A DNA stretch of 64,000 nucleotides from Massilia sp. WG5 (GCF_001412595.2 NZ_CP012640.2:4960001-5024000), one strand, 5' to 3'. Counted from the stretch's first letter, positions 17,736-27,070 are shown. Translations and numbers: made by a program. The notes: a model not told the origin generated them from the sequence alone.

Positions 17736-19280
17736 ATGCTGACCGCCGCTGAACTCCCCAACGACATCGATGCCCTGAAGGCGTTGCTGTTGGCACGCGA
17801 CGAACAGATTATCGGCCTGCAAGCACAGCTGAACACGCGCGCCGCCGAAATCGAGCATCTGAAATTGTGGATCGCCAAGCTGCGGCGCATGCAGTTCGGA
17901 CGCAAGTCGGAGAAGCTCGATCATCAGATCGAACAACTGGAATTGCAGCTTGAGGACTTGCAGGCAGACGATGCAGAGGCGGAACGGGAAATGCCGGCCG
18001 CCGATCGCGCACCGCGCCAGCGTGCGCCGCGCAAGCCGCTGCCTGAACATCTGCCGCGCGACGAAAAAGTGTATCTGCCGGCGACGACAGATTGCCCTGC
18101 CTGTGGCGGTAACCTCAACCAGCTTGGCGAGGACGTGGCCGAGCAGCTCGAATTCGTGCCGGCGAGTTTCCGCGTGATCCGCCATGTGCGCCCGAAGTTG
18201 GCCTGCAGCTGCTGCGATGCCATCGTCCAGGCCCCAGCGCCGAGCCGTCCGATCGAGCGCGGCATCGCGGGACCTGGTTTGCTGGCACATGTGCTGGTGG
18301 CCAAATTCGCCGACCACCTGCCGCTGTATCGCCAATCCGTGATCTATGCACGCGAAGGCGTCGATCTGGACCGCGCACTTCTGGCGAGCTGGGTCGGTGC
18401 CGCCAGCGCACTGCTGCGTCCACTGGTCAACGCGATCCGCAAGCATGTGCTGGCGACGCAGAAACTGCACGCTGACGATACGCCGGTGCCGGTGCTCGCG
18501 CCGGGCAACGGAAAAACCAAGACCGGGCGGCTATGGACTTATGTGCGGGACAACCGGCCAGCCGGTGACCTGACGCCACCGGCGGTCTGGTTCGCTTACT
18601 CACCAGACCGCAAAGGCATCCATCCGCAGACGCACTTGGCCGCCTTCGAGGGCGTACTGCAGGCCGACGCTTACGCCGGCTTCAACGCCTTGTACGAAAG
18701 CGGCGGAATCGACGAAGCGGCATGCTGGGCGCACGCGCGCCGCAAGTTCCACGATCTGCACGTGGCGCGCCCATCGCCGCTGACGACAGAGGCGTTGCGC
18801 CGGATCGCCGAACTGTATCTGATCGAGGCCGAGATCCGCGGCAAACCACCCGACGAGCGCCGGTCGGTGCGACAAACGCGCGCGCGCCCGTTACTTGACG
18901 ACCTGGAACAATGGCTGCGCGCCTCGCTTGAAAAACTCTCGCGCAAATCCGATACGTCGGCAGCCATCCTGTACGCCCTGAACCTGTGGCCAGCACTGCT
19001 GCGTTATTGCGACAACGGCGCCATCGAAATCGACAACTCGGCTGCCGAACGCGCGCTGCGTGGCGTGGCTATCGGCCGACGAAACTACCTGTTCGCTGGC
19101 GCCGACAGCGGCGGCGAACGTGCTGCCGCCATCTACTCACTGATCGGCACGGCCAAGCTGAACGGAGTCGACCCCGAAGCCTGGTTGCGTCATGTGCTGA
19201 CGCAGATCGCCGACCATCCCGTCAACCGTGTTGACGAACTACTGCCCTGGAATTGCCCTCAGCAGATCAGCCCTGCTTGA
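17736..19280 (+). CDS. tnpC: IS66 TnpC transposase
   Basis: A 514-residue transposase. An N-terminal coiled coil (residues about 15-75) is followed by a zinc-binding segment (CPACGG, then CSCCDA), the DDE catalytic domain with [24 protein letters not shown] and the C-terminal [20 protein letters not shown] region, and the IS66 C-terminal tail ([14 protein letters not shown]). All parts are present without stops or frameshifts. The 3' end stops 83 bases before the right inverted-repeat end. Confidence 0.95.
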   Translation: MLTAAELPNDIDALKALLLARDEQIIGLQAQLNTRAAEIEHLKLWIAKLRRMQFGRKSEKLDHQIEQLELQLEDLQADDAEAEREMPAADRAPRQRAPRKPLPEHLPRDEKVYLPATTDCPACGGNLNQLGEDVAEQLEFVPASFRVIRHVRPKLACSCCDAIVQAPAPSRPIERGIAGPGLLAHVLVAKFADHLPLYRQSVIYAREGVDLDRALLASWVGAASALLRPLVNAIRKHVLATQKLHADDTPVPVLAPGNGKTKTGRLWTYVRDNRPAGDLTPPAVWFAYSPDRKGIHPQTHLAAFEGVLQADAYAGFNALYESGGIDEAACWAHARRKFHDLHVARPSPLTTEALRRIAELYLIEAEIRGKPPDERRSVRQTRARPLLDDLEQWLRASLEKLSRKSDTSAAILYALNLWPALLRYCDNGAIEIDNSAAERALRGVAIGRRNYLFAGADSGGERAAAIYSLIGTAKLNGVDPEAWLRHVLTQIADHPVNRVDELLPWNCPQQISPA

Positions 19281-19363
19281 ACAACACGTCGCTTCCCAGC
19301 GAGGTGAAGTCATCATCGATCAAATCGGTATGCTTCTCAAGACGGTGGTGGGGCGACGCTTAC

Positions 19364-19371
19364 AGTGAAGA
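19364..19371. repeat. IS66 target-site duplication, right copy (AGTGAAGA)
   Basis: Perfect copy of 16898-16905, immediately after the right inverted repeat of the element. Confidence 0.95.
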
Positions 19372-19393
19372 TACTGTGACTCATCCTAGGTTC

Positions 19394-22063
19394 ATGAACG
19401 AAGAGGCGCGCCTCACAGCTCTACAGGCACTGGATGTGCTTGATACGTCAGCTGAAGAAAGATTTGACAGATTTACGCGCCTTGCATCCAAGTGTTTTGA
19501 TGTGCCAATTTCTTTGGTATCTCTGGTTGACGCAAACCGACAATGGTTCAAGTCGCGGCATGGCCTTGACGTAGAGGAAACTGCACGCTCGATTGCTTTT
19601 TGCAGTCATACAGTCGCGTCAGGCGATATGTTTGTTGTTGAAGATGCCACAGCAGACCCGAGGTTCACTAACAACGAGCTTGTGACTGGAGAGCCGCGTA
19701 TCCGGTTTTACGCTGGCCAAGCTGTCTATAGCGACGGTCAGCCAGTCGGAACCTTATGTGTTATCGACCGGGTTGCAAGAACGTTCACAGATGAGGAGCG
19801 CACCCACCTACGTGACTTGGCTAAATTGGTCGAGGCCGAGCTCGTTCTTGCCAAAGCCAAGACAGCACGCCTGATTGCTGAGCAAGCACTGAAAGCACTT
19901 AACACGGACCTTGAGCGCCGTGTCAGCATGCGTACAGCCGAACTCGAAGACAAAGTTACTGAACTTTCGCGTGAAATTGCTCGTCGCCAAACAGTGGAGT
20001 GCACGCTGCGCCAAACCGAAGACTGGAATCGCACTATCGTAGCGACTTCATACAGTGGCTTCGTTGGAACCGACGAAGACGGATTTATTATCGAGTGGAA
20101 CGATTCGGCAGAGCGCATCTTTGGTTGGAGTCGCGAAGACGCCATAGGCCAACGATTGTCACAATTGATTGTCCCGCCTCATCTCAGACGTGCCAAAGAA
20201 GAGGGCATCCAACGTTTGCTGGAGAGTGGCAAAGAAGTGGTCTTTGACCGAAAGATTGAGTTGCCAGCCTTGACGGCAAGTGGGAGGCAAATAACTGTCG
20301 AGATGACAATCAGCGCCTACAGTTGGCAAGGTAATCGTTGTTTCGGTGCGTTCTTGAATGACGTCTCCGAGCGTATTCGTACCCAACAGGAGCTTGAAGA
20401 AAAGCGAGAACTGCTTGACGCCGTGCTTGAGTCCATCGATGTTGGCGTGGTTGCTTGCGACGCCGTAGGTAATCTTACGGTATTCAACCGAACAGCACGT
20501 GTTTTCCATGGCCTCGACGTTAAGGCGATTTCGCCGGTGGAGTGGCCAAAATACTATTCTCTTTATCATGCGAACGGCAAAACGCCGTTGGATATGGATG
20601 AGGTACCTCTCGTTCGAGTACTAAGGGGGGAAGCAGTGCGCGATGATGCAATGGTTATCGCACCCCCTGGGCTCGAACGAAGGAACGTTTTAGCAAGCGG
20701 AAGACCTTTGCGTGGCGCGTCCGGTCGGATGCTAGGGGCGGTTGTCGCGATGAAGGACATCACTGAACTGAGCGCTTCGCGAGCACAGCTAGCAGATAGC
20801 GAACGTAGGTTGCGCGCTGTCACCGAGAACTTGCCAGTAATGTTGGGTAAACTTAACGCAGCGGGGAAATTCGTACTACTTAACCGGCATGCTTTGGAAG
20901 GTTTTGGCAAGCGTGCTGACGAGCTCATCGGGCAGGACATCGCGTGCGCGTACAGAGAAAACGATTTCGAGAAAATCAAACCTTACATCGCTCGCGTCCG
21001 AGCTGGAGAGCAGGTCAATTTTGAGCATGTAGCGCAAGTCAAAGGCCGTGACCGGTACTACGACTGCTGCTTTGTCCCGCAGCGCCTATCCAGTGGCAAG
21101 CACGATGGCTTCTTTGCCATGGCTTATGACGTTACAGCTCGCAGGTTAAGTGAGATTCGTCTAGCGGAAAGCGAAGAACGGTTACGAACCATTACTGACA
21201 ACCTTCCTGTTTTAATCGCACATATCGATAGTGAGCGATGTTATCTCTTCGCCAATGCAATTCACTCTGCCTGGCTCGGCCAGGAACCTAAGACTATCTT
21301 GGGTAAAACCATGGAGGAGGCCTTCGGTAACGCTCACTATGAGCAGCAGAGGGAAGCATTTGAGCAAGCATGGCGCGGCAATGTTGCGCAGTGCGAACAC
21401 GAAATCGTGCGTAACAAACGTACGCGTATCGTGCACTCCATCTTCCTGCCTCAAGTGCGAAATGGCGTCGTTATCGGGGTTTACGTGTTAACGAATGACG
21501 CTACCACATCGCGTTTGCATGAACGCAGCCTGCACGCATTAGCACATACCGATACGTTGACCAACCTGCCGAATCGCCGGCACTTCGAAAGTGCGCTTAG
21601 TGCTGCAACTGGGCAAAGAGAGCACTCAAATCGTTATGCGGCGGTGCTCTATCTGGACGTCGACGACTTCAAGCAAATCAACGACCATCATGGACATGCG
21701 ATGGGCGATGCCGTCCTTGTCGAGTTCGCAAAGCGTTTGCAGTCTGCTGTACGAGGCTCAGACTTAGTTGCACGTCTAGCGGGTGATGAGTTCACTGTGC
21801 TGCTCACAGAGGTGAGTAATATCGTCGACGTTGAACAGGTCGCTCAAAAAATCCTGTCAGCAGTTCGCGAGCCGTTCGCGCTATTAGGACAAACCCTGAA
21901 TTTGACGACGACAATTGGCGCAGCCGTAGGTGACATCGCTGCACCCACGCCTCGAAGCTTAGTTGAGGCAGCTGACTCTGCGCTGTACGCAGCTAAGAAG
22001 GCCGGCAAGGATAGATATTGCGTCAATAGCCTGGCCGGACACCTCGCCATGGTCAACAACTAG
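19394..22063 (+). CDS. GAF-PAS4-GGDEF diguanylate cyclase
   Basis: A soluble signalling protein of 889 residues from the ATG at 19394 (MNEEARLTALQALDVLDTSA, the usual start of this GAF family); a GTG at 19376 is possible. Domains: GAF (about 5-155), a coiled coil (about 155-210), four PAS (about 215-335, 340-460, 470-590, 595-715), then GGDEF (about 725-885) with AGDEF near 795 and an RGSD inhibitory site. AGDEF replaces the first Gly, a variant found in both active and inactive proteins. The open frame runs back into the IS66 right end, and the gene's own promoter is now displaced by the element. Confidence 0.9.
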   Translation: MNEEARLTALQALDVLDTSAEERFDRFTRLASKCFDVPISLVSLVDANRQWFKSRHGLDVEETARSIAFCSHTVASGDMFVVEDATADPRFTNNELVTGEPRIRFYAGQAVYSDGQPVGTLCVIDRVARTFTDEERTHLRDLAKLVEAELVLAKAKTARLIAEQALKALNTDLERRVSMRTAELEDKVTELSREIARRQTVECTLRQTEDWNRTIVATSYSGFVGTDEDGFIIEWNDSAERIFGWSREDAIGQRLSQLIVPPHLRRAKEEGIQRLLESGKEVVFDRKIELPALTASGRQITVEMTISAYSWQGNRCFGAFLNDVSERIRTQQELEEKRELLDAVLESIDVGVVACDAVGNLTVFNRTARVFHGLDVKAISPVEWPKYYSLYHANGKTPLDMDEVPLVRVLRGEAVRDDAMVIAPPGLERRNVLASGRPLRGASGRMLGAVVAMKDITELSASRAQLADSERRLRAVTENLPVMLGKLNAAGKFVLLNRHALEGFGKRADELIGQDIACAYRENDFEKIKPYIARVRAGEQVNFEHVAQVKGRDRYYDCCFVPQRLSSGKHDGFFAMAYDVTARRLSEIRLAESEERLRTITDNLPVLIAHIDSERCYLFANAIHSAWLGQEPKTILGKTMEEAFGNAHYEQQREAFEQAWRGNVAQCEHEIVRNKRTRIVHSIFLPQVRNGVVIGVYVLTNDATTSRLHERSLHALAHTDTLTNLPNRRHFESALSAATGQREHSNRYAAVLYLDVDDFKQINDHHGHAMGDAVLVEFAKRLQSAVRGSDLVARLAGDEFTVLLTEVSNIVDVEQVAQKILSAVREPFALLGQTLNLTTTIGAAVGDIAAPTPRSLVEAADSALYAAKKAGKDRYCVNSLAGHLAMVNN

Positions 22064-22073
22064 AAGGCACCTA

Positions 22074-22680
22074 TCAATGCTCGGTCGGCCGCTTTAAGCA
22101 ACTCGTTGCTTGCTGAGCCGTGGGAAGGCCAGCAGCAACGCCAAACGAAACACTCACACCTGTGATGCGTTTGCCAAAGTGATTAATTGTGATGTCGGAA
22201 AGGGCACGACGAATCGTGTCCGCACATTTGGCCGCGGCCGTCGCTGTGCATTCAGTAGAAGGAGCGCCAGTTCCTCGCCGCCATAGCGGCATGCGATGTC
22301 GCTAGTGCGAAGTCGGCTAAGCAGCTGCTTTGCAGTCGCCTTAAGAGCTAGGTCGCCTGCGTCGTGTTCATAAGTGTCATCGATGCGCTTGAAATGGTCC
22401 AGGTCGACCATGACGACAGCGCACGAGGTTTGGCTCCGCTTAATGCGAACTAACTCGCGTTTGAGCGGTTCGTCGAAGTACCGTCGGTGTATAGGCCCGT
22501 TAAGGCATCAACGGTAGATTGCTGCTTTAACGTTTCCCGTAGGGTTACGTTGCTAGCCGCCAGGGATAGCTGTTCTGCGAGCGCCACGACCGTAGTCCCT
22601 TCAAGCGCGGAGTTCTCTTGACCAGCTTCTGCTGTAATGACCTCAACCCGATGACGTCCCCTTGCTGAGAATCATTCATT
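22074..22680 (-). pseudogene. Decayed GGDEF gene, related to the CHASE3 cyclase at 33.8 kb
   Basis: Reading leftward, frames alternate between MVDLDHFKRIDDTYEHDAGD, DIACRYGGEELALLL, RITGVSVSFGVAAG and ELLKAADRALIGA, which align in order with the C-terminal cyclase domain encoded at 33804-35519. At least three frameshifts break it, and the sensor half is absent. The homology fades at about 22680. It is a relic of a former paralogue, lying tail to tail with the intact cyclase gene. Confidence 0.85.
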
Positions 22681-22692
22681 ACTACTGCAAAA

Positions 22693-22914
22693 CTACATGC
22701 CAAGCTTATTCATAAGTGCAAAGGTGAAAAATACCAACCCTGAGAGGGATGCCAGAAAGATTGCAGTCAACTTGCTGGCCATCACGACCATTTCGCGCTT
22801 CTTTTTGCCTTTCTTAATCTCTTTATCGTAATGCCACTTAATTGCAAAGAACATACCTGTGCCCAATATGAGAGCCTTGATTAAGCCAAAAGCCCAAGGA
22901 AACCAATCTAACAT
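22693..22914 (-). CDS. Small two-helix membrane protein, function unknown
   Basis: A 73-residue protein with two predicted membrane helices (residues about 5-25 and 47-70) around a strongly basic loop (DKEIKKGKKKREM), so the loop should face the cytoplasm. It is encoded downstream of hmp on the same strand, about 150 bases away with a hairpin between. The start is the ATG at 22914, with only a weak GGAA ribosome site. I do not recognise the family. Confidence 0.65.
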   Translation of the reverse strand: MLDWFPWAFGLIKALILGTGMFFAIKWHYDKEIKKGKKKREMVVMASKLTAIFLASLSGLVFFTFALMNKLGM

Positions 22915-23037
22915 TTTTAATATTCCAACTCAATGATAAAACATCTGTTGTGACGCATTGCCTCAATAACCTGCTATATCCAAACGATGCGGATAGCAAA
23001 TGCAAGCACCACATCACACCAAAGTAAGACGCCAATA

Positions 23038-23059
23038 GCGCCACGCGAAAACGTGGCGC
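23038..23059 (-). terminator. Hairpin downstream of hmp
   Basis: GCGCCACG and CGTGGCGC form a perfect 8-bp stem around the loop CGAAAA, 9 bases beyond the hmp stop. No T-run follows on the minus strand, so it may be a transcript-stabilising hairpin or a weak terminator. A similar GCGCCACC hairpin lies at 24992-25012. Confidence 0.5.
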
Positions 23060-23067
23060 TTAGGACG

Positions 23068-24267
23068 TTAGCGCAGGTAATTCAGAAGTTCAGGCCCGAA
23101 CACCTCGCGATGCAAGCGTGTAGGCGGTACTCCCATCTCAATAAGGGAACGCCACTGCTCTTGCATGAATTCGACGGGGCCGCAAAGGTACACGTTCGCT
23201 TCATCCAAAGGCCATTTCGGCAGCTTCGAGATGTCCATTCGACCTGGATAGTCCGTAGAGATGTCGTCGCTCGTTAAATTCTCGAGGAAATTCACTACGT
23301 GGAGATTAGGCATGACGCTTTGAGCTCGTGCAATGTCCGGACGATGCGCATAGTGTGCGGTCGAGCGAGCTGCATGAGCAAACACTACTTGACGATTTGG
23401 ATGTACTTGCGAAATCCGGTTGAGGACCGAAATCATGGGCGTGATGCCGACGCCTGCCGACAAGAGAACAATAGGTGCCGTTGATTCGGCGTCTGGGGTA
23501 AAGTCGCCAAACGGGTGCGTCACCCGAACGACGCTGCCGACGACTACGTTGTCGTGCAACCAGTTCGATACTTGTCCGGCCGGATTGAGAGCGCTGCCTT
23601 GCTCCCGCTTGACGGAAATGCGTAGCGTGCGACCGGTAGGGGCGTCCGACAAGCTGTACTGGCGAAGCTGTGTTGGCCCGTTTTCAAAATTCACGGAGAC
23701 GCTGACGTACTGTCCCGGTTTGAAAGGCGGAGCAGCTTCTCCTGGCATAGCTTCCAGAACAAACGCCTTGATATCGGCACTTTCGTCACAGATGTCGATG
23801 ACCCGCATGTTCTGCAGTTGACCTGGTTCGATGCCGGCCTGGGCATACATTTCTTTCTCGGCGCTTATCAGGGCCAACGCAAGTTCACAGTAGGCCTCGT
23901 CCCAAGCGGAAATCAGTGGTGGCGTCGCTGCGTCGCCCAGAACCTCTTTGATTGCGCCCAGCAAGTGTCGCCCAACGATAGGGTAGTGTTCAGCCTTGAT
24001 GCCGACAGAGACGTGTTTATGCACTATACGGCTGACTACAGGTCCTAGAGCTGCAGCGTTGTCAATATTGGCGGCGTACGCGAAAACCGCTGACGCGAGC
24101 GACTGTTGCTGCACGCCGCTAGCTTGGTTCCCCATGTTGAACAGGTTAGTCAACTCTGGGTGTTCTGCAAACATATTGCTGTAAAAAGTGCGGGTAATAG
24201 TGAGGCCATGCTCACGCAGCACAGGTACGCTGGCATCGATATAGGGACGAGCAACTGCAGAAACCAT
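23068..24267 (-). CDS. hmp: Flavohaemoglobin, nitric oxide dioxygenase
   Basis: A 399-residue enzyme that converts NO and O2 to nitrate using NADPH or NADH. The N-terminal globin (about 1-135) has the proximal-His region IVHKHVSVGI; the FAD domain has RQYSLSDAP and KREQGSALNPAGQVSNWLHD; the NAD domain has LLSAGVGITPMISVLN and YLCGPVEFMQ. The start at 24267 is chosen for its ribosome site (GGAGA). The NsrR operator at 24284-24296 lies just before the ribosome site, and nsrR is the next gene upstream on the same strand, so expression should be induced by NO. Confidence 0.96.
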   Translation of the reverse strand: MVSAVARPYIDASVPVLREHGLTITRTFYSNMFAEHPELTNLFNMGNQASGVQQQSLASAVFAYAANIDNAAALGPVVSRIVHKHVSVGIKAEHYPIVGRHLLGAIKEVLGDAATPPLISAWDEAYCELALALISAEKEMYAQAGIEPGQLQNMRVIDICDESADIKAFVLEAMPGEAAPPFKPGQYVSVSVNFENGPTQLRQYSLSDAPTGRTLRISVKREQGSALNPAGQVSNWLHDNVVVGSVVRVTHPFGDFTPDAESTAPIVLLSAGVGITPMISVLNRISQVHPNRQVVFAHAARSTAHYAHRPDIARAQSVMPNLHVVNFLENLTSDDISTDYPGRMDISKLPKWPLDEANVYLCGPVEFMQEQWRSLIEMGVPPTRLHREVFGPELLNYLR

Positions 24268-24283
24268 TCTTTTCTCCAAATGT

Positions 24284-24296
24284 GCATTTTAAATGC
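24284..24296. promoter_or_regulatory. NsrR operator upstream of hmp
   Basis: GCATTTTAAATGC, a palindrome of two 6-base arms around one base. It matches the known NsrR consensus core and lies 16 bases before the hmp start codon. Confidence 0.9.
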
Positions 24297-24333
24297 ATAA
24301 TAAAAAGCAGCAAAACGCTCTTGGTAAGCGTAT

Positions 24334-24807
24334 TTACTTCACTACAAAGTCACCATGAGCCAGAGGCTCCAAGAACTTACGATGCATAACAATAATCTGT
24401 TCACCGACAACACCACCGCTTACATCTGCTAACACGTACTGGTCCATTGCATCGTAAAACGCGCGCAGTCCGGTTGCCAGCGCCCCTCTTAAGAAGCAGT
24501 GTTTGCTCAGTTGGCATTGTTGCGCTTCGCAGTCGACCAACTCGGCGTCGCCTTCAAGCTGCCGCAACACGCTCCCCAACCGGAGAGTCGTAGGGTCAGC
24601 AAGTAGCAGCAGTCCCCCATTGCGACCTCGAAGCGCCTGAATCCACCCACAACGCGCTAACTGACCAACCACCTTCACCATGTGATTGAGTGGAATGTCA
24701 AACTGCCTGGAGATTTCTGCGGCCGTGACCAAGGCCCGGTGTTTATCGGCGCCAGCAAGATAGATGAGGACACGTAAACCGATGTCGGAGAAGCGAGTGA
24801 TACGCAT
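24334..24807 (-). CDS. nsrR: NsrR, Rrf2-family nitric oxide sensor and repressor
   Basis: A 157-residue Rrf2 regulator starting MRITRFSDIGLRVLIYLAG, the typical NsrR opening. The winged helix (about 1-75) includes EISRQFDIPLNHMVKVVGQL. Three cysteines (C93, C98, C104) are placed as the iron-sulphur ligands of NsrR. NO destroys the cluster and releases the operator. The operator at 24849-24861 lies upstream of nsrR and a second lies before hmp, so the gene should repress itself and hmp. Confidence 0.95.
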   Translation of the reverse strand: MRITRFSDIGLRVLIYLAGADKHRALVTAAEISRQFDIPLNHMVKVVGQLARCGWIQALRGRNGGLLLLADPTTLRLGSVLRQLEGDAELVDCEAQQCQLSKHCFLRGALATGLRAFYDAMDQYVLADVSGGVVGEQIIVMHRKFLEPLAHGDFVVK

Positions 24808-24848
24808 GATGCTCTTTTGATGTTCAACAGCATCATTCTACCAAACAA

Positions 24849-24861
24849 GCATTTGAAATGC
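24849..24861. promoter_or_regulatory. NsrR operator upstream of nsrR
   Basis: GCATTTGAAATGC, a perfect 6-1-6 palindrome 41 bases before the nsrR start codon, with AT-rich flanks (CATATTAAAA). It is the same core as at 24284-24296, which supports autoregulation. Confidence 0.88.
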
Positions 24862-24991
24862 ATATTAAAATTTTCGTTGTGCTGAACGTCCTTCGACTTC
24901 TTGCATAGAATCCCGATTCATCCATCTCCGGAGCGATGCCGTCAGGCCGCCTGTAGGGCGGCCGGGACCGCGATTCAAACGATGTTGTAGT

Positions 24992-25012
24992 GCGCCACCA
25001 AGCAGGTGGCGC
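24992..25012 (-). terminator. Perfect hairpin downstream of the 82-residue ORF
   Basis: GCGCCACC and GGTGGCGC form an 8-bp stem with the 5-base loop AAGCA, about 170 bases beyond the stop at 25184. On the plus strand it is followed by TTTGCGC, a poor T-run. It could be a weak terminator for either neighbour; the assignment is tentative. Confidence 0.4.
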
Positions 25013-25183
25013 TTTGCGCTAGGGACGGAAAGTGGCGTACGAGGTTGAGGAGACGGTGATGGGGCAGCGCGGCATGGCTTGTTGGATGAGGAAGGCCAAC
25101 CAATAGATAACCGCTCATGGCCGGTTGCTGCCCTACCGCAGTCGGGGGCTGCCCCACCCGAGCATTCGTAGGTCGATGTTGGA

Positions 25184-25432
25184 TTACGCCTTGCGGCATT
25201 TCAATGCATGAACAAAGCGCTCGTGGTTCGCTTGGAACTCATCGTCGCTATCGTGCTTAGCGAGAAACGCAGTGTAGAGAAGCTCGCGCTCGGGGAGCCG
25301 GTCACCACCACTTGGGAGCGCCACTCCAAGGTCATCAGCCATCCACTTGTAGACATCGGATGTATCTCCACCATGCTGGCACGCGGTGTAGATGAACTTG
25401 CCCATACGTAGGTACTCATTTTTTATTGTCAT
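25184..25432 (-). CDS. Small hypothetical protein
   Basis: An 82-residue soluble protein starting MTIKNEYLRMGKFIYTACQ. It has two Cys and a mixed charged sequence (YKWMADDLGV, FLAKHDSDDEFQANHERF), without a membrane segment or a motif I recognise. An internal start at Met10 is possible. It heads or ends a run of four small minus-strand genes, and its coding bias looks real. No function can be given. Confidence 0.55.
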   Translation of the reverse strand: MTIKNEYLRMGKFIYTACQHGGDTSDVYKWMADDLGVALPSGGDRLPERELLYTAFLAKHDSDDEFQANHERFVHALKCRKA

Positions 25433-25577
25433 GCAAACCTCTCTCTCTGCGAGTCCTTAGATTGCTGTTCTTGGTCGATAGCAAACACCGAAGCGCTCAG
25501 TATGGGGATGGGGCGCGGTAAGAGCAACCAAGATAGTGTCGTTAGCTGTTATTGATGTCATCCAGCACCAGCGCCGT

Positions 25578-25979
25578 CTATTCTTGAGCTGCGGGCGGCA
25601 CTGGCCAGCTAAGTACTGCGGCCACGCGTCGAATTACCCACCGCGCTTCTTCCTCAGAAGTCCACCTCGTAGCAATTAACCGAGGGAGGTACTGCTCGAG
25701 AATCTCGAGTTCTGACATATGTGCGCGTTTGCCAGCTTTTGATTCCAGGGACTTTGCACACAAATGCTTGACCAGGTCTTCACAAGTTTGCCAGCGCTCC
25801 CAAACCTCAGGCGGCGTACACCCCGGGCTGTAGAAGCGGCCGTTGTATTGCGTCATCAGTAATTTAGGCTGTGCTCCACCGACTGCGCCGTAGTGCACAG
25901 GGCGAGGGAAGTCTGATGGCACTTGCGCGTAGTCGTCTTCGCCTGGCGACGTCAGTTTTGTCGGCTCGTGGCTACTCAT
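25578..25979 (-). CDS. Hypothetical protein, paralogue of the 26666-27070 product
   Basis: A 133-residue protein of a type I have seen as hypothetical in Burkholderia. It shares with the product of 26666-27070 the order YAQVPSDFPRP, then QPKLLMTQYNGRFYSPG, then SKAGKRAHMSELEILEQYL, and a C-terminal VLSWPVPP. No enzyme motif or membrane segment. Two paralogues 700 bases apart point to tandem duplication or a two-component unit, with an unrelated gene between them. Function unknown. Confidence 0.75.
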   Translation of the reverse strand: MSSHEPTKLTSPGEDDYAQVPSDFPRPVHYGAVGGAQPKLLMTQYNGRFYSPGCTPPEVWERWQTCEDLVKHLCAKSLESKAGKRAHMSELEILEQYLPRLIATRWTSEEEARWVIRRVAAVLSWPVPPAAQE

Positions 25980-26011
25980 GGAAGATAGCCTTCGTTTGAA
26001 ATCATTATGGT

Positions 26012-26392
26012 TTACCTAACCCACTCTGCTTCAAAACGCCGTTTGACGTTTTCCCACATGTTAGGTGACACCCGAAACGATATTCTTGTGTTGGTTATAA
26101 AGATTTCTTCGAAGACTGGCCAGCTACCGATGAGAAGCTCTTTCTTTGTTGGCCCGTCGTCGTCAATGGTACGTAACGACGATATCGTTCTGCGTACCTT
26201 TGACACCAATGACACGAGTTCCGCGCGTTCTGTTGTTGTCGGAAGTCCTGTCAGCTTATAGAACTCACGGAAAGACATCGTTAGTTGACGGCGCTCGCTA
26301 TGCTCTTCGGCATAGGCGACCGCGGCCTCGAGCACCCTGACAGCGGTTGGCGACATTCCAGCTCGGTGATGGGTAATCTTTGTAATCATCAT
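26012..26392 (-). CDS. Hypothetical protein, possibly winged-helix
   Basis: A 126-residue basic and acidic mixed protein between the two paralogous genes. It has SPTAVRVLEAAVAYAEEH, then a helix pair TMSFREFYKLTGLP and a C-terminal strand region ISFRVSPNMWENV. The pattern of helices followed by a beta wing recalls the first domain of plasmid replication initiators, but the similarity is weak and I would not assign that role. The spacing of 32 bases to the next downstream gene suggests cotranscription. Confidence 0.6.
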   Translation of the reverse strand: MMITKITHHRAGMSPTAVRVLEAAVAYAEEHSERRQLTMSFREFYKLTGLPTTTERAELVSLVSKVRRTISSLRTIDDDGPTKKELLIGSWPVFEEIFITNTRISFRVSPNMWENVKRRFEAEWVR

Positions 26393-26665
26393 TTTTCTAG
26401 TCCACGGTTACGGCAGTGCAAGAAGCTGTGGCCACGCTCATTTCTATTCGTTTCCAGTGTATTGGTCGTAGCAACGGTTAAGTCACCATCGATAGGACTG
26501 GAATATCGTGGCAGGCTAGTTAGTTCAGTCGGCGCCCTGCGACTCCTTCGGTATGAGGCAGAGTATGTCGAGGTTCGGGACGCGAAGCTTTGGTGGACAT
26601 CGCGGCCTGCAATAAAGCCTGCTCGACGTCCGCGTGAGGGGATGCGTTTTCCGACTTAGACGGCA

Positions 26666-27070
26666 TCAAAAATTTTGCGCATCGCCTATGTTGTTCGTTA
26701 AGCGGCAGATGTCAGGAAGCGGCCACGACAACGTCTCAGCGACTTTGGTAAAAGACCACTTGAGCTGAAGTTCGGTCCCATAGCGGCCGGCGCCGGCAAT
26801 GGCACGCTCGTAGTATTGGAGGATGATGTCGTGCTCCGTCATATGGGCGCGTTTGCCACTTTTCGACTCGCGGCACCTGTCTACCATGAAGTCCACCAAG
26901 CCCAGGCTGTACTGCCAGTCTCTCCAGCGAACATTAGGCGTGTTACCCGGGCTGTAGAACCTCCCTTCGAACGACGTTAGCCTTAGCTTTGGATGTACTC
27001 CGGGGAGAGCGCCAGGGGTTGGTGAGTACGGATAATCCGCGGGAACTTCGTCGTAGTTTGGCATGGGCAA
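26666..27070 (-). CDS. Hypothetical protein, paralogue of the 25578-25979 product
   Basis: A 134-residue protein with YDEVPADYPYSP, GVHPKLRLTSFEGRFYSPG and SKSGKRAHMTEHDIILQYY, the same blocks in the same order as the product of 25578-25979, and TLSWPLPDICR near the end. The conserved FYSPG and SGKRAHM segments look like the family core. It is divergent from the XRE regulator gene at 27289, whose repeat region could control both. Function unknown. Confidence 0.75.
   Translation of the reverse strand: MPMPNYDEVPADYPYSPTPGALPGVHPKLRLTSFEGRFYSPGNTPNVRWRDWQYSLGLVDFMVDRCRESKSGKRAHMTEHDIILQYYERAIAGAGRYGTELQLKWSFTKVAETLSWPLPDICRLTNNIGDAQNF

Larger units (their letters stand above)
16906..19363 (+). 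mobile_element. Complete IS66-family insertion sequence
   Basis: A 2458-bp element bounded by imperfect inverted repeats that begin GTAAGCG at each end (left at 16906; right end read inward from 19363: GTAAGCGTCGCCCCACCACC). It holds the three canonical IS66 genes tnpA, tnpB and tnpC in order on the plus strand and is flanked by perfect 8-bp duplications. The genes look intact, so the copy may be mobile. Its GC content is clearly higher than that of the surrounding DNA. The right end lies 30 bases before the likely start of the next cyclase gene, so the insertion separates that gene from its original promoter. Confidence 0.95.

Noticed and set aside
17304..18470. Long minus-strand frame of 388 codons across IS66
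   Set aside because: Antisense shadow of tnpB and tnpC, produced by high GC content.
19253..19393. Start of the GAF-PAS-GGDEF protein inside the IS66 element
   Set aside because: The frame is open across the IS right end only by chance; the GAF family starts at the ATG at 19394.
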